Below, one piece after another: positions 27,882-37,024 of a DNA stretch of 64,000 nt. The translations under genes and the position numbers were made by a program. Each line of letters begins with the position of its first letter. The stretch's first letter is position 1. The stretch lies in NCBI GenBank assembly GCA_028280715.1, contig JANQLG010000045.1, forward strand, positions 1 to 64,000, in the 5' to 3' direction. Source of the stretch: Spongiibacteraceae bacterium. Its GTDB lineage: Bacteria > Pseudomonadota > Gammaproteobacteria > Pseudomonadales > Dasaniaceae. The notes below the pieces were generated by a model that ran no database searches, was not told where the DNA came from, and worked only from the letters and a program-made list of their open reading frames with translations.

Positions 27882-28604
27882 TCAAAAATACTTTTTTAAG
27901 CGCTCAAAGGTAATGCGCACCGCCAGACCCTGTAAAAAAGCAAACGGCAATATGATCAACACCGGGTTAATACTCAAAGGCAGACTGATATAGATAACAC
28001 ATGCTGCGACAAATGCCGGTATGACGGATTTTCTCGCCAGGTTAAAGACGCTACTGCTTTCCCGTCCACCGCCCCACCGCCGCAGTTCACGCTCGACCAG
28101 ACCATCGACTGCTCCCACCAGCATCGCACATAAAAACACTGGCAGAGAAAACACGATCAATGCCAGTCGAATAACAAAGGTCTGGGTCACCCATTGCGAT
28201 GCATCAATGTAACGCTGGTAACGCGCCATCAGCCGATTGATCAATCGCTGCCATTGACTCTTGTCGCTCGATTGACCTGCATGCATGGTATTGCGCTTGA
28301 ACCAGGGCAATCCACCGATTCGTTGAATAACCTGCTCTGCCAGTGCAACAACGTTCTCTTTCGCATGTCGCGTATGGTCATTGATTGCCGGATGCAAATA
28401 AGTCAGATCCGATTCAAAAACGGCTTGGGCATGCGCCGCCCCTTGCTCGGGCCAGATATACACCATACCGCCCCATTCAATCACCAGCGACAACAGCCAG
28501 CTGACCAGTAACCATGATACCAATTGCACAAACGATGAAATGCATTTGCCAATCAATCCCGGCTCTTTGCGCTTTGGCGGTGCATACGTCTGTTGTGCGG
28601 CCAT
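27882..28604 (-). CDS. Conjugative element membrane protein (DUF4400, PFL_4697-like)
   Basis: This 240-residue inner-membrane protein has an N-terminal membrane segment (FVQLVSWLLVSWLLSLVIEWGGMVY) and further hydrophobic segments near the C terminus. It corresponds to the integrating conjugative element membrane protein family (DUF4400). In PFGI-1-class elements that gene sits immediately after traD, as here, with a 30-base gap. It is the last conjugation gene before the tonB operon. The following genes of a complete element (pilus and mating-pair genes) are absent. Confidence 0.8.
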   Translation of the reverse strand: MAAQQTYAPPKRKEPGLIGKCISSFVQLVSWLLVSWLLSLVIEWGGMVYIWPEQGAAHAQAVFESDLTYLHPAINDHTRHAKENVVALAEQVIQRIGGLPWFKRNTMHAGQSSDKSQWQRLINRLMARYQRYIDASQWVTQTFVIRLALIVFSLPVFLCAMLVGAVDGLVERELRRWGGGRESSSVFNLARKSVIPAFVAACVIYISLPLSINPVLIILPFAFLQGLAVRITFERLKKYF

Positions 28605-28634
28605 GGTAATGTTAGCCCTGAGCCATTGCGCAGG

Positions 28635-30701
28635 TTATCGCCCCCTGTATCCCTGCCAATCCACCACTGACCGATAATCCTGACGCATTTGGTGCAGCAT
28701 TTGGCCTAGATCATCGGGCAACTCCCGGTCATCCGCCTTGGAAGGCATGGGAATGCGTATTTTCCACAGCTCACTCCCTTTTAGCAGGACGAAGGCCTGT
28801 CCTTTAGGCAATGCCACGATATCCGCTGGCGCAATCATCGGCACACGACTGATGCTGATACGATCCTGATTATTAGAGGTAAACCCAAAGCCGCTGTCGT
28901 TTTCATTGCCATCGGTAACCCCCGACACAGCCATGATTTCGCTGATACTCACTTCTGGCAGCTGTCGAGTAAACATTTCACAGGTGGCAATTTCTTTAAC
29001 CCCCATAATCAACATAGTGCCAATATTGCCGGCTAACTGCCCGGCCTTTGCCTCGCTGCCCAGTTCAGCGATAGGATCACTCCAGGTCTGTGTATAGAGA
29101 TTCAATGCGTACCCGGCACCACCGCTTTTGTTGATCAGTGTTTTAAACTGCGGCCCGATCAAATCTGAAAACTCATCACCATGAATCACCACACTGGGCG
29201 CTTTAGCCGTGCATCGATGACTGTCACTGTCAGACCTGCCAATACCGTGTTTATAAATGTGTCCTGCCAGACTGGTAAGATCACTGAACATAGATGCGCC
29301 CACTGCCCTGGCCACTTCGGGATCCGTCAGCGCATCGAGACCGACATAGACCACGGCTTGCGAACCTATAGCTCTTTTCCACTCCAGCACCGGGCGTTGA
29401 TCCTCTGTATTGTCAAGATCCGGTGCCAAAATAGCGCCGATATTACCGGTGGTCAGCTTTTCCAAAAAAGGCTTTACCGCGACAGTAATTTTCTGGAAAT
29501 ATTCACGATCATAGCGAAACGCGGAAATGAGTCCTTCCAGTACGGGATCAAAGGACCGGTGGATTTTTAAGTAACGAACGAGTGCAATGGCGTCAGGGTC
29601 TTTGCCCTGATCCGTACGCGGCAGCGATTTAACATGAACACCATTGCGTATTGCTTCGAACTCTTCCTCCCAGCCTTCTTCGCCATTTTGAGTCAACCAG
29701 TGCTTGCCATACGCCACTAACAGAATATCTATGTCGTTAATGTAGCGGCGAATTTTCACGAAGTCCGGCTGCTCATTTAACGCCACCAGCGCCACGGCAA
29801 TAACGTTGACAAACTGCCAGGCAAACTCTCTGAACGCGCTGGCATCGCCTTCGCCTGGTAGTTGACTGGCAATACGACTGGCCACTTCGGTGATGCGGGA
29901 AAAAGATCCAACCGCATTGTAGCTCACACTCATTTCAGGGTAGCCCAGATGAAAAACCAGTAACTTCCGCCGCGCCCGCTGACATTCCAGGTAGATCCGT
30001 TTCAGGTAATCCGCATCGCCCTTGGGATCCAATACGATCACACAATTATTGCCCCGGCGAATATCCTGGGTGGTGAGTATTTCTGCCAAGCGGGTTTTGC
30101 CATGCCGCGTTCGGGCCACTACCACCATATGCCCTACCCGGTCACTGAGCGGCATGACGGCATTGGTTTCCGCCCTGATCCCAACGCCATGAATAATGGC
30201 ATCCCCACCCACCGCAGGTGGGGGTCTGACGGGGTTCAGGGCGGAATCTTTTGCGGTCCAGCGCATCAGGGTGCGCAATACCGGCGTATGCTCCCAGGTA
30301 ATTTCTTTACGACGCACCCACCGGGTCAAGGCCGAGGGCTGCAGATAATGCTCTGCGTGTTTATCGCGAGCCGCATACAGGCGTTCGGTATGTGCCTGGT
30401 GCCAGCGAAACCCTCTGCCCAGAAACAAAACCGAGTCACTGGTGGGAATGGCCTTTGCCGGCATGACATAACGCGGCGTTCGCTTGAGATGATGCTGATA
30501 GCGTACGACCCGCCACGCCTGCAGGCTTCGCCATGTACCAATGGCAGCCAGACAAACAGCGCCCACCAGCGCAACCGGTGGCGTCATCATAAACAGGCCC
30601 GGTGACACTAACACCATGCCCGCACCACAAAATGCTACTAACGCTGAAGCCAGTTCAACGGGCGGGCGCAGCAACACTTCCACTTCATAGTGGTCGGTCA
30701 T
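28635..30701 (-). CDS. traD: TraD conjugative coupling protein, PFGI-1 class
   Basis: This type IV coupling ATPase has about 688 residues. It has N-terminal membrane segments (about 15-60), a Walker A-like loop (ARTRHGKTRLAE) and a Walker B segment ending in Asp-Glu (VVIHGDEFSDLI). It would bring relaxosome DNA to the conjugation channel. The Walker A has Ala rather than Gly at its first position. The start ATG at 30701 overlaps the upstream stop as ATGA, better than the GTG at 30710. Length and reading frame look complete. Confidence 0.92.
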   Translation of the reverse strand: MTDHYEVEVLLRPPVELASALVAFCGAGMVLVSPGLFMMTPPVALVGAVCLAAIGTWRSLQAWRVVRYQHHLKRTPRYVMPAKAIPTSDSVLFLGRGFRWHQAHTERLYAARDKHAEHYLQPSALTRWVRRKEITWEHTPVLRTLMRWTAKDSALNPVRPPPAVGGDAIIHGVGIRAETNAVMPLSDRVGHMVVVARTRHGKTRLAEILTTQDIRRGNNCVIVLDPKGDADYLKRIYLECQRARRKLLVFHLGYPEMSVSYNAVGSFSRITEVASRIASQLPGEGDASAFREFAWQFVNVIAVALVALNEQPDFVKIRRYINDIDILLVAYGKHWLTQNGEEGWEEEFEAIRNGVHVKSLPRTDQGKDPDAIALVRYLKIHRSFDPVLEGLISAFRYDREYFQKITVAVKPFLEKLTTGNIGAILAPDLDNTEDQRPVLEWKRAIGSQAVVYVGLDALTDPEVARAVGASMFSDLTSLAGHIYKHGIGRSDSDSHRCTAKAPSVVIHGDEFSDLIGPQFKTLINKSGGAGYALNLYTQTWSDPIAELGSEAKAGQLAGNIGTMLIMGVKEIATCEMFTRQLPEVSISEIMAVSGVTDGNENDSGFGFTSNNQDRISISRVPMIAPADIVALPKGQAFVLLKGSELWKIRIPMPSKADDRELPDDLGQMLHQMRQDYRSVVDWQGYRGR

Positions 30702-31204
30702 TGCTCCCACCCCTGGCTGGACAGTAAAACCGGGTAGTGCGTTAAGCCCAGATTGTGCGCAAAACTCTCAGCGGAAGACGGTGTTAGCGGCACGCCGTCT
30801 GCAAGTGCTGTCATGCGATCAACGGCTTGCTGATCGTTGGCCTCGACTAACAGGCCCACGGCACCGATGGCTTTGAGTCGCAGGCGATTTTCCTGCAACC
30901 AGGATTGTGACAACGCATCATCCCCTAACAGAAATAAAGGCCTCGGTAAGGGCAATCGTCTGGTATATGTCGCCACCTTGCCGGGACGCATTGATGGTGT
31001 GCTGACAGGTAATGCACAGACCTTGCGTTGCGATGGCACGACGGAAGGTTGTGGCATGTGTGCTGAATGGCTTGCTCTCTGGGGCAGATACCTGGTTATC
31101 GGTTCTGTTTTTCCCGAATCATAAATCACGGTTGGTGCGGCCGATACCTGTATACAGATCACAAACACCAGCACAGCAATTCCATAAATTCTCAAAGCTG
31201 TCAT
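30698..31204 (-). CDS. Conjugative element protein, PFL_4695 family
   Basis: This 168-residue exported protein has an N-terminal signal segment (LRIYGIAVLVFVICIQVSAAP) and a C-terminal part (LRLKAIGAVGLLVEAND...NLGLTHYPVLLS) typical of the PFL_4695 integrating conjugative element family. Its position between the transglycosylase and traD matches that family. Its start shares a base with the upstream stop (TAATG), with GGAGGGATCC as ribosome site inside the upstream gene. Its molecular role is not established. Confidence 0.8.
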   Translation of the reverse strand: MTALRIYGIAVLVFVICIQVSAAPTVIYDSGKTEPITRYLPQRASHSAHMPQPSVVPSQRKVCALPVSTPSMRPGKVATYTRRLPLPRPLFLLGDDALSQSWLQENRLRLKAIGAVGLLVEANDQQAVDRMTALADGVPLTPSSAESFAHNLGLTHYPVLLSSQGWEQ

Positions 31205-31740
31205 TAAAAGGATCCCTCCCAGTGACGCTTGACTCGGCTGCGATAACGCTCTGCACTGGCCAGCGAACGTTCATCCTGTCCAGGGTCATGATAACGCCCA
31301 ACTGCAATCCACCAGTCATGGGTCAATTCAAATTGCTCACGCAGGATCATCGCCCCAACCTGCAGATTCTTTATCGGCACCAACGCCTCATCAATGTCCT
31401 GGAAGCGATGCCAGTGCCATCGCCAACTGATTTGCATAAGCCCAAGATCAATTGCCTGCTGTTGCTGTATCGCCTGGTGGCTCATTGCTGTGGCCGCTTC
31501 AAGATTCGAGCAATAGACACTGGCACCATTGATATTCAATGCCCAGGGCCATGGCAATAACTGGCCATTATGGCGTTTGCCACTTTCCGCTAAGGCCACG
31601 GCATACAAAATATCGACGGGCACTGCGGTCGCTTGACTGATAGCATGGTAGGCAAGCGGCACATCCGCTAAGACCGTATCACTCAACGACGGAGCGAGTA
31701 ATATTGCCGCCAGGCAATACGCTGCGGATAGTGTTTTCAT
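31204..31740 (-). CDS. Lytic transglycosylase of the conjugation operon
   Basis: This 178-residue periplasmic protein has a signal peptide (about 1-25) and an SLT-type fold: ILYAVALAESGK carries the catalytic Glu, followed by WPWALNINGASVYC and DLGLMQISWRWH. It should open peptidoglycan locally for the conjugation apparatus. It is coupled to the upstream gene by an ATGA overlap and to the downstream gene by TAATG. Confidence 0.88.
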   Translation of the reverse strand: MKTLSAAYCLAAILLAPSLSDTVLADVPLAYHAISQATAVPVDILYAVALAESGKRHNGQLLPWPWALNINGASVYCSNLEAATAMSHQAIQQQQAIDLGLMQISWRWHWHRFQDIDEALVPIKNLQVGAMILREQFELTHDWWIAVGRYHDPGQDERSLASAERYRSRVKRHWEGSF

Positions 31741-32573
31741 AACCCCAACTCTTCCCTGTTGATCGCATAAAATTGCTGATTGCGCTGCAGAAAAACCTGA
31801 AAATTAGCAGCAGTGGAGTGAGGCGAAAGCGCCAGCAATCGTTTGTACAGGCCTTCGTCACGGTTGAGCGTCAGTTGCTGATGTTCCTGCCATTGGGGAT
31901 TGATGCCGTGAGAACCGGCCCACGCCTGAACATCATGATCATTGCCGGCTTCACGCACATAGACATCAACACCCGTTTTCGGAATACCGGTCAGCAGGCC
32001 CATCAATTTTTGAATGTTTGACACACATCCCTGACAGGAGCGGGAAACAAAAACGAGTAATCTATCGCCCACCTTAAACCGTTGCTGCATAGCCCGCTTG
32101 GCTATACGTGCCTGTGATTGCTGATTTTGATGCGTGTAATAAGGCGCCAATAGTTGTTGATCAAATAAGCGGGCATTGGGATAAAGACGCTTAAAGGCTG
32201 CGTGATAGTCCCGCTGAAAATGCAATACCCGTTCGGTGAATGCGAATTCCTGCTGCGCATATAGCTCGGCATAGCGCCGGGACTCCTGTGCTGATTCGGC
32301 GAACATGCCCAATGCCATGAGCGGATCGATATTCGCGTTCCATTTACCCAAAGGGCCTTCCATCAATGTCAGGTAGCGCTGGTATTCGGTAATATCGAGT
32401 GACCAGTAGCCCGCCCGCTGTTCCAATACGGTAGTCTCAGATACGGCAGACTGATGCACCGGCGAATTCACGGCATATGTCATGTGGCTCAGCCCGTCGG
32501 CAAAACTGGCACGAGAAAAAATCAGTCCGGCTGACAACATGGTAACGAGCCACGGTTTGTTACAAACCTTCAT
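31737..32573 (-). CDS. Conjugative element protein, PFL_4693 family (thioredoxin-like)
   Basis: This 278-residue exported protein has an N-terminal signal (about 1-25) and a C-terminal segment with a CxxC pair (SRSCQGCVSNIQKLMGLL) in a thioredoxin-like context. It corresponds by features and position to the PFL_4693/TIGR03759 family of PFGI-1-class elements. It may assist disulfide formation or assembly of the conjugation apparatus. Both ends overlap neighbours as ATGA. Confidence 0.78.
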   Translation of the reverse strand: MKVCNKPWLVTMLSAGLIFSRASFADGLSHMTYAVNSPVHQSAVSETTVLEQRAGYWSLDITEYQRYLTLMEGPLGKWNANIDPLMALGMFAESAQESRRYAELYAQQEFAFTERVLHFQRDYHAAFKRLYPNARLFDQQLLAPYYTHQNQQSQARIAKRAMQQRFKVGDRLLVFVSRSCQGCVSNIQKLMGLLTGIPKTGVDVYVREAGNDHDVQAWAGSHGINPQWQEHQQLTLNRDEGLYKRLLALSPHSTAANFQVFLQRNQQFYAINREELGL

Positions 32574-33334
32574 GGCGCTGCCCCTTGCTGCCAGAGGCGA
32601 TGATGCTCATCGACCAACTGGCTGGCTGAACTGGCTGAGACCGCGCTGACATCCGCTGGCGGAATAGATAGCATGACCCTGACTCTCAGCACGTTCATAT
32701 TGCTATCAAAGGCATCGCGATTCGCACGATAGAGCTGCACCATACGTTGATCCAGTGTCATGCCCATCAATCCAACCGTGATGGCAATGCGGCTCAGATA
32801 TTCCCCTGGTTTGACCGGGCCGTAATGTCTGGATAGCGGTATATCCTGGTACTGCACCCAGCGGTGATGCGCATGTTCAATCTCTTCAGCACTGACATAC
32901 TGGCGGTATTCAGGTTTTAGGGTATAGGTCACCGTACGCTTCACCGGATTAACGACCAGATTGAATGCCTCACCGCCGACCACTTTGAGTGCATCAATTA
33001 GCTTAATTGGGCCTAATGCGCGATGGGCTTTAGGTAACGGCAGCAACGCCAGCAGTGATTGTGCGGTGGTGCGGTGTTTTTCATGCAACACGTGAAAACC
33101 GTGAGGCATTAACATGTAATCAACAGCGGCTCCTACCGTATCAAGCGACTGCGGTATCTGCATGTCAATCATCGTTTGCAGGGGGTACTGCTGTGCTTCG
33201 GTCGGACCTGATTGCACCATTATATAACGGCTTTCCAGAACACCGGGAAATCCAGTCTCAGCGCGTATCGCTGGCGACAGTACAACAGTCACGAGCAAGA
33301 TCACTGCCATTAAATAACGCATCACATACTGCAT
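32570..33334 (-). CDS. pilL: PilL N-terminal-type protein of conjugative element
   Basis: This 254-residue exported protein has a signal peptide (about 1-25) and a body resembling the N-terminal region of element-encoded PilL (SRYIMVQSGPTEAQQYPL, a secretin-like N-domain context, then HYGPVKPGEYLSRIA). It opens the coupled five-gene block ending at traD. In full elements it is followed or preceded by further type IV pilus genes, which are missing here. The annotation is by recognition of family pattern and gene order. Confidence 0.72.
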   Translation of the reverse strand: MQYVMRYLMAVILLVTVVLSPAIRAETGFPGVLESRYIMVQSGPTEAQQYPLQTMIDMQIPQSLDTVGAAVDYMLMPHGFHVLHEKHRTTAQSLLALLPLPKAHRALGPIKLIDALKVVGGEAFNLVVNPVKRTVTYTLKPEYRQYVSAEEIEHAHHRWVQYQDIPLSRHYGPVKPGEYLSRIAITVGLMGMTLDQRMVQLYRANRDAFDSNMNVLRVRVMLSIPPADVSAVSASSASQLVDEHHRLWQQGAAP

Positions 33335-33553
33335 ACCCAGGCTTCCTGTTGATAAAGTCCTTACAGGATAAGCTGTCGAACCACAGCAATGGTGTGAAAA
33401 GTGTGCAGATAAAAAAGACCGTTTTTCTGGTACTTTTTTAGGCGCTACTGGTTACAACCAGGTATCGTCTTTACACGACATAAGAAAAAATTCACGCCCA
33501 TCCAAACACCGATTGACCAATAGCAGCGACATGAAAAACAGGGATCAAGGAAT

Positions 33554-33585
33554 GATCACAACCTGATTGCAGTCAGGTTGTGATC
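33554..33585 (-). terminator. Strong hairpin after the 33,591-33,935 gene
   Basis: This is a perfect 13-bp inverted repeat (GATCACAACCTGA / TCAGGTTGTGATC) with a six-base loop. It lies six bases downstream of the stop of the minus-strand gene, and a T-rich run follows after about ten bases. It probably acts as a terminator, although the T tract is not adjacent. Confidence 0.55.
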
Positions 33586-33590
33586 GTGGG

Positions 33591-33935
33591 TTACTGGGCA
33601 AAAACCAGATGATCACGAGGTTCAAGTTGCAACACCGATAACGGCTCTGTGTGTTTCAACACCACGAGTGTTTCCCATCGCACGCTGGTCACACTAATTA
33701 CCGACGAGACTGACAACTGATTTTGCAGCTGGGTCAACAAAGCGCGGAGGCTATAGCTCTCAGAGATTGTGCCCTCGGCATAAATGCTGAGCGTCGAATC
33801 ATCCCTCTGAATATCAACATAACCAGTATCTTCGAATTGAGTTTCTTGCAGTTTGCTTAAAACCTGATTCACAACCGATTGGTCGGCATCCGCTTTTAGC
33901 CTTACCTCACCACGCATTTCCAGGTATTCCATCAT
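33591..33935 (-). CDS. Hypothetical protein of about 114 residues
   Basis: I do not recognise this protein. It is predicted to be soluble, mixed alpha/beta and acidic, with no membrane segment (GEVRLKADADQSVVNQVLSKLQETQFEDTGYVDIQRDD...). The open frame extends to 34022, but GAGGAG lies just upstream of two consecutive ATGs at 33935 and 33932, which fixes the start there. It sits between the pilL-type gene and the integrase, and a strong hairpin follows, so it is its own transcription unit. The position suggests an accessory gene of the conjugative element. Confidence 0.7.
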   Translation of the reverse strand: MMEYLEMRGEVRLKADADQSVVNQVLSKLQETQFEDTGYVDIQRDDSTLSIYAEGTISESYSLRALLTQLQNQLSVSSVISVTSVRWETLVVLKHTEPLSVLQLEPRDHLVFAQ

Positions 33936-34076
33936 CTTTCTCCTCAACTGTGGATGAATGAGAGAAAAATGACCCTGCGGGATATCATTTCTCCCGTAGG
34001 GGTGGTACAGCTCACCTATCACACGATTGCAATTGGTATGCGCTATACCCTGGTTGTGGCAGTTAAACCACTGATT

Positions 34077-34100
34077 GCTATTGAGACTGCAATAGCCACA
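34077..34100 (+). repeat. Palindromic repeat, copy 1
   Basis: GCTATTG and CAATAGC form an inverted repeat spaced by six bases, followed by CACA. The same unit occurs at 35867-35890 in the same orientation, differing at one spacer base and one flanking base. The two copies flank the integrase gene. Confidence 0.7.
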
Positions 34101-34281
34101 GTATTTTCATATACATTGTGAATCACGGAGGAACACAGGCGCAGCCGAGTAGTCCTTGATTCACTGATCCTCCAAACCCTTTCATGGGGTTGCAGCGCTA
34201 CTGCAACCTTGCTCCCGGCGAGGGCGGTAAGGCCCAGCGGCCAGGGCAGCGCCCGATGAGCTGATTACTGCTGAACATTGT
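34101..34281. other. Non-coding, structured stretch beside the integrase
   Basis: No gene is visible. GGTTGCAG and CTGCAACC (34188-34208) form an 8-bp hairpin with a five-base loop, and a GC-rich run follows. It could be an integrase terminator or part of a recombination site. Confidence 0.4.
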
Positions 34282-35148
34282 TTACCGTCCTAAATAAACA
34301 GCGGTGATCTGCTCGCGAATATGCCCTAGCTCTTTCGAGACAGCGTAGCGTGCGACACGATCATTCGCTCGTTCCTCCTCATTCAAGTCGCTTCGAACTG
34401 GACCACCACAGGCCGGTGCCGGGAACCCGGTCAACTCCCGGTAGCGTTCTTGAGCATAGCGGTGGCGTAAACCATGCAGCTTCGACAACCCTGCCGCTTC
34501 TGTCGTTTTCTCATATAGCCGCAATTGCTGAACATACATCCGATGCGATGGAATTAATGAACCTTTCCCGGCAATCAGGTGCGCACGTTTTAATACGTCA
34601 CGCTGTTCATTGTTTCGGATTGGAACATCACGGGCTCGCCCACCTTTACACCAGGTGGCTTTTAAATGCAGGTGATCCCCTTTATCGGCGTAGCTTGGAC
34701 TGAACTTAATCGCTTCCTCTCTACGCAGTCCAAAGGCCTGTTGCAGTTCAAGACTCATTTTAATGTGTGGATCGGCGATCATTGCCAACAGGGCTTGATC
34801 AATTTCACGGGCTTTTGACACAGTGGTGACAAAAACCCGATCAGCAATACCGTAGTAGGCGTTATCTTTTGCTACGACATTTTTCTTACCGATCTTTTCG
34901 GCCCACCACCGCAATACCGACAAGCGATTTTTAATCGTACCTGCTGATAAATCCTGCTCCAGATAATAGGCGATTAACGCATCCACATGCTTGGGTTTTA
35001 GGGACTTCACCTCCATTCTTCGAAAACCCAATGCAAATAATTGATTGGCCATGGCCTGTAGAATCTGTTGCCTGTCTGCCTGCGTGCTGTGACTGCCGTC
35101 AGGATTTCGGGAACACAGGTTTTTCAGTTGAAAATTAAGGTCTCTCAT
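34282..35148 (-). CDS. Tyrosine-family integrase
   Basis: This 288-residue DNA integrase has an N-terminal SAM-like core-binding domain (about 1-110) and a C-terminal catalytic domain. The expected residues are visible: Arg in LRREEAIK, Lys in CKGGRARD, the His-x-x-Arg box HGLRHRYA, then His in LGHIREQ and Tyr in AVYLGR. It resembles the Phage_int_SAM_2/Integrase_1 type carried by conjugative elements. It is separated from the conjugation operon by one hypothetical gene and bracketed by the palindromic repeats at 34077 and 35867. The catalytic set appears complete. Confidence 0.9.
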   Translation of the reverse strand: MRDLNFQLKNLCSRNPDGSHSTQADRQQILQAMANQLFALGFRRMEVKSLKPKHVDALIAYYLEQDLSAGTIKNRLSVLRWWAEKIGKKNVVAKDNAYYGIADRVFVTTVSKAREIDQALLAMIADPHIKMSLELQQAFGLRREEAIKFSPSYADKGDHLHLKATWCKGGRARDVPIRNNEQRDVLKRAHLIAGKGSLIPSHRMYVQQLRLYEKTTEAAGLSKLHGLRHRYAQERYRELTGFPAPACGGPVRSDLNEEERANDRVARYAVSKELGHIREQITAVYLGR

Positions 35149-35866
35149 TGCCGCCTCCCTATCACGTTGCAGTCATTCTCAACACAACACATCAGGTCAG
35201 CTACGAACAATGGTTCAGTGATACACAAACCTTAAATCCATTCTTCGGTTTTTATTCAGCGGCACATCACTGAAAAATTCGCCTGCAGCATTTGTAGCAA
35301 CCAACATTAAACCTGTTTACCACAACGGGAATACCAGTCAGGTAACCGGCATCATCGGTCAGTATTGGATAGTTTTTTGAGTTTGAAACACTATGAATTC
35401 AGCGTTTGCCATGATGGAAATACAACAGCCGTTAGCTGCTGTTGCTGGGTCTTCTCTGCGTTAAAGTCAGGTTTGTTTTAATGTTTCTCGCTTGTCATTG
35501 ACCGGTTTACCCGGTCGTCATTCATTCTTACGTCTGGAATTCCGGTGGTACCAACCAGTAAACCCAGTCGTGTCAAAACAGAAACATACCGGTGTTAGCA
35601 CAGTCTGGTTAGTGTTAATGACTGTCCACCAGGGTGAACTGATGGAGAGATAAGCGATAAAACCGCTTACCGAACGTCAAGGGACACCACTCCCACAAAA
35701 CCTGAATAGCGGTACAACCATCAACAATAACAACGCGGTTAATTGCTGATTCGTTTTAACGCCTCAGACCTGTTACTGCTTTTATTTGTCAGGCAATCCT
35801 CCTGTTTGAAGTGAACTTAGTTTATGCACTGGGCATAAACACTATTTGCTCTACCCGAGCCAGGGT

Positions 35867-35890
35867 GCTATTGAGAATGCAATAGCCACA
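35867..35890 (+). repeat. Palindromic repeat, copy 2
   Basis: This is the second copy of the GCTATTG-N6-CAATAGCCACA unit, 1790 bases from copy 1 and in direct orientation, on the far side of the integrase gene. Confidence 0.7.
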
Positions 35891-35992
35891 TTATGTACTG
35901 ACCAGGATGCAGAAATGCCGCATAAAAAGCTTCTATAACGTGTTCATCACTGCCAGAACATTTATCCAGCCCTTGGTCGTCAAGGGTTCGCA

Positions 35993-36028
35993 CCCCTCGT
36001 CACTACAGAAAGCTGTAGTGACGAGGGG
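35993..36028. repeat. Perfect 16-bp hairpin
   Basis: CCCCTCGTCACTACAG is followed by AAAG and then its exact reverse complement. The hairpin is strong on either strand but has no adjacent T run. It lies at the border between the integrase zone and an epimerase pseudogene. It could be a bidirectional terminator, a transposon or integration end, or a folded recombination site. Confidence 0.75.
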
Positions 36029-36075
36029 CCTACTAACGATTCAATGCCTGATATGCAGTCTCTGCTTTAGAAAAA

Positions 36076-36817
36076 CTATCGCTCTTGATTTACAACCTTA
36101 TTATGGAGCTTTTTAATAGCAGTATAGTAGTCATCTTGATTGAACAGTGATTGGCCCACGATAAATACATCAGCTCCAACATCGACAAACCTATCGATAT
36201 TGGCAAAAGTAGCATCAGCGACGACCAAAGCTATAGTTTGGCCCATCGCATCAATCATTGATCGAGCGTTAGCAGTCGCTATGAGTAATTGCGAATAGTC
36301 TAGTTGATTGGACTCTGAACGACTTGGGATCAGTAATAACCGGTCAATGCCACCAATATACGGCTTATAGGTTTCAAGGGTTTGGTGAGACCTTATCGCT
36401 AACCCAACATCCATACCGTTGATCTTTACTTTGTCTATCCGCATCCTCTAATACTAGAGCGCCTCTTACATGAACAGATATTGACTGGACAGATAGCAGT
36501 AGAAGTTAGTGAATAAGGTCGTCGCTAAGATCACCACTAACGCACACATCAATGACTGCCTTGTGGCTAAAGCGCCTGATCAACTTGCAGGCATCTAGAC
36601 CAAGTAAAGAATGTTGTTAATGCTCTGAATTACTAATGCTTACATGGATTGAATCAATGCCTGCAATAAGTAATGACTCTATTTCCTTCGAGAGATTGAA
36701 GATGTTCGCTTCCATTATGGCAGGGATAATGTGTTTCCTTTTCAAAACCACTCCTATGTTGTCCACAAACAAAATCGCTGAAACTGCCAAAATTCTTGAT
36801 GCTCGCAATGCATTCAA
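36076..36817 (-). pseudogene. Ribulose-phosphate 3-epimerase-like pseudogene
   Basis: Two reading-frame fragments together cover a RPE-type barrel. The 5' fragment (36617-36817) carries IIPAIMEANIFNLSKEIESL and GIDSIHVSIS. The middle, read through two TAA stops, gives ACKLIRRFSHKAVIDVC and SVQSISVH. The 3' fragment (36076-36444) carries DVGLAIRSHQTLETYKPYI, TANARSMIDAMGQ and GADVFIVGQSLF. Compared with active epimerases, the HxD metal segment is HVS, the His in DVHL is Cys, and the later Asp-Gly-Gly is lost. Stops, frame change and missing ligands all point to a decayed gene. No other sugar genes are nearby, so it arrived as, or was left as, an isolated remnant. Confidence 0.72.
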
Positions 36818-36884
36818 TATATAAAGTCTTATTCCATGAAAATTGTGAACTTCATACCTTCCGTTAATTAGAAATCAACGCGAA

Positions 36885-36945
36885 CATCAACCGACCGATC
36901 AGACTTTCATCCTCTTGCAACGACACGTTAGATCTGAAGCTGCCA
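36885..36945 (-). pseudogene. Remnant copy of the autotransporter barrel region
   Basis: About 60 bases closely resemble 37868-37927 within the barrel-coding end of the large autotransporter gene (for example CAACGACACGTTAGA and ATCCTC/ATCCTCTTG segments). Similarity ends abruptly on both sides. The two copies are about 980 bases apart in the same orientation. It is a relic of a duplicated or replaced autotransporter 3' region. Confidence 0.7.
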
Positions 36946-37024
36946 ATAAAGTAATTCAACTACAAACCACTCTAGGAAATGTACTATGATATCTAAAAAC
37001 TATTGTCGCATTTCAAACTTGATA

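Larger units (their letters stand above)
35149..36075. other. Gene-poor stretch with repeats and a long hairpin
   Basis: No supported gene is visible in about 930 bases, and the small frames lack ribosome sites and coding character. It contains the second copy of the integrase-flanking palindrome and the 16-bp hairpin described separately. Short near-repeats around TTACC and GGT (35290-35580) suggest decayed element DNA or a former integration end. Confidence 0.5.

Noticed and set aside
35955..36000. Possible tRNA T-arm or attachment site (GGGTTCGCACCCC near the hairpin)
   Set aside because: The flanking bases do not form a five-pair T stem and no acceptor stem or CCA end follows. The similarity is only to the loop.
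35907..36116. Open frame of 69 residues across the 16-bp hairpin
   Set aside because: It spans the perfect hairpin and runs into the epimerase pseudogene, with no ribosome site.
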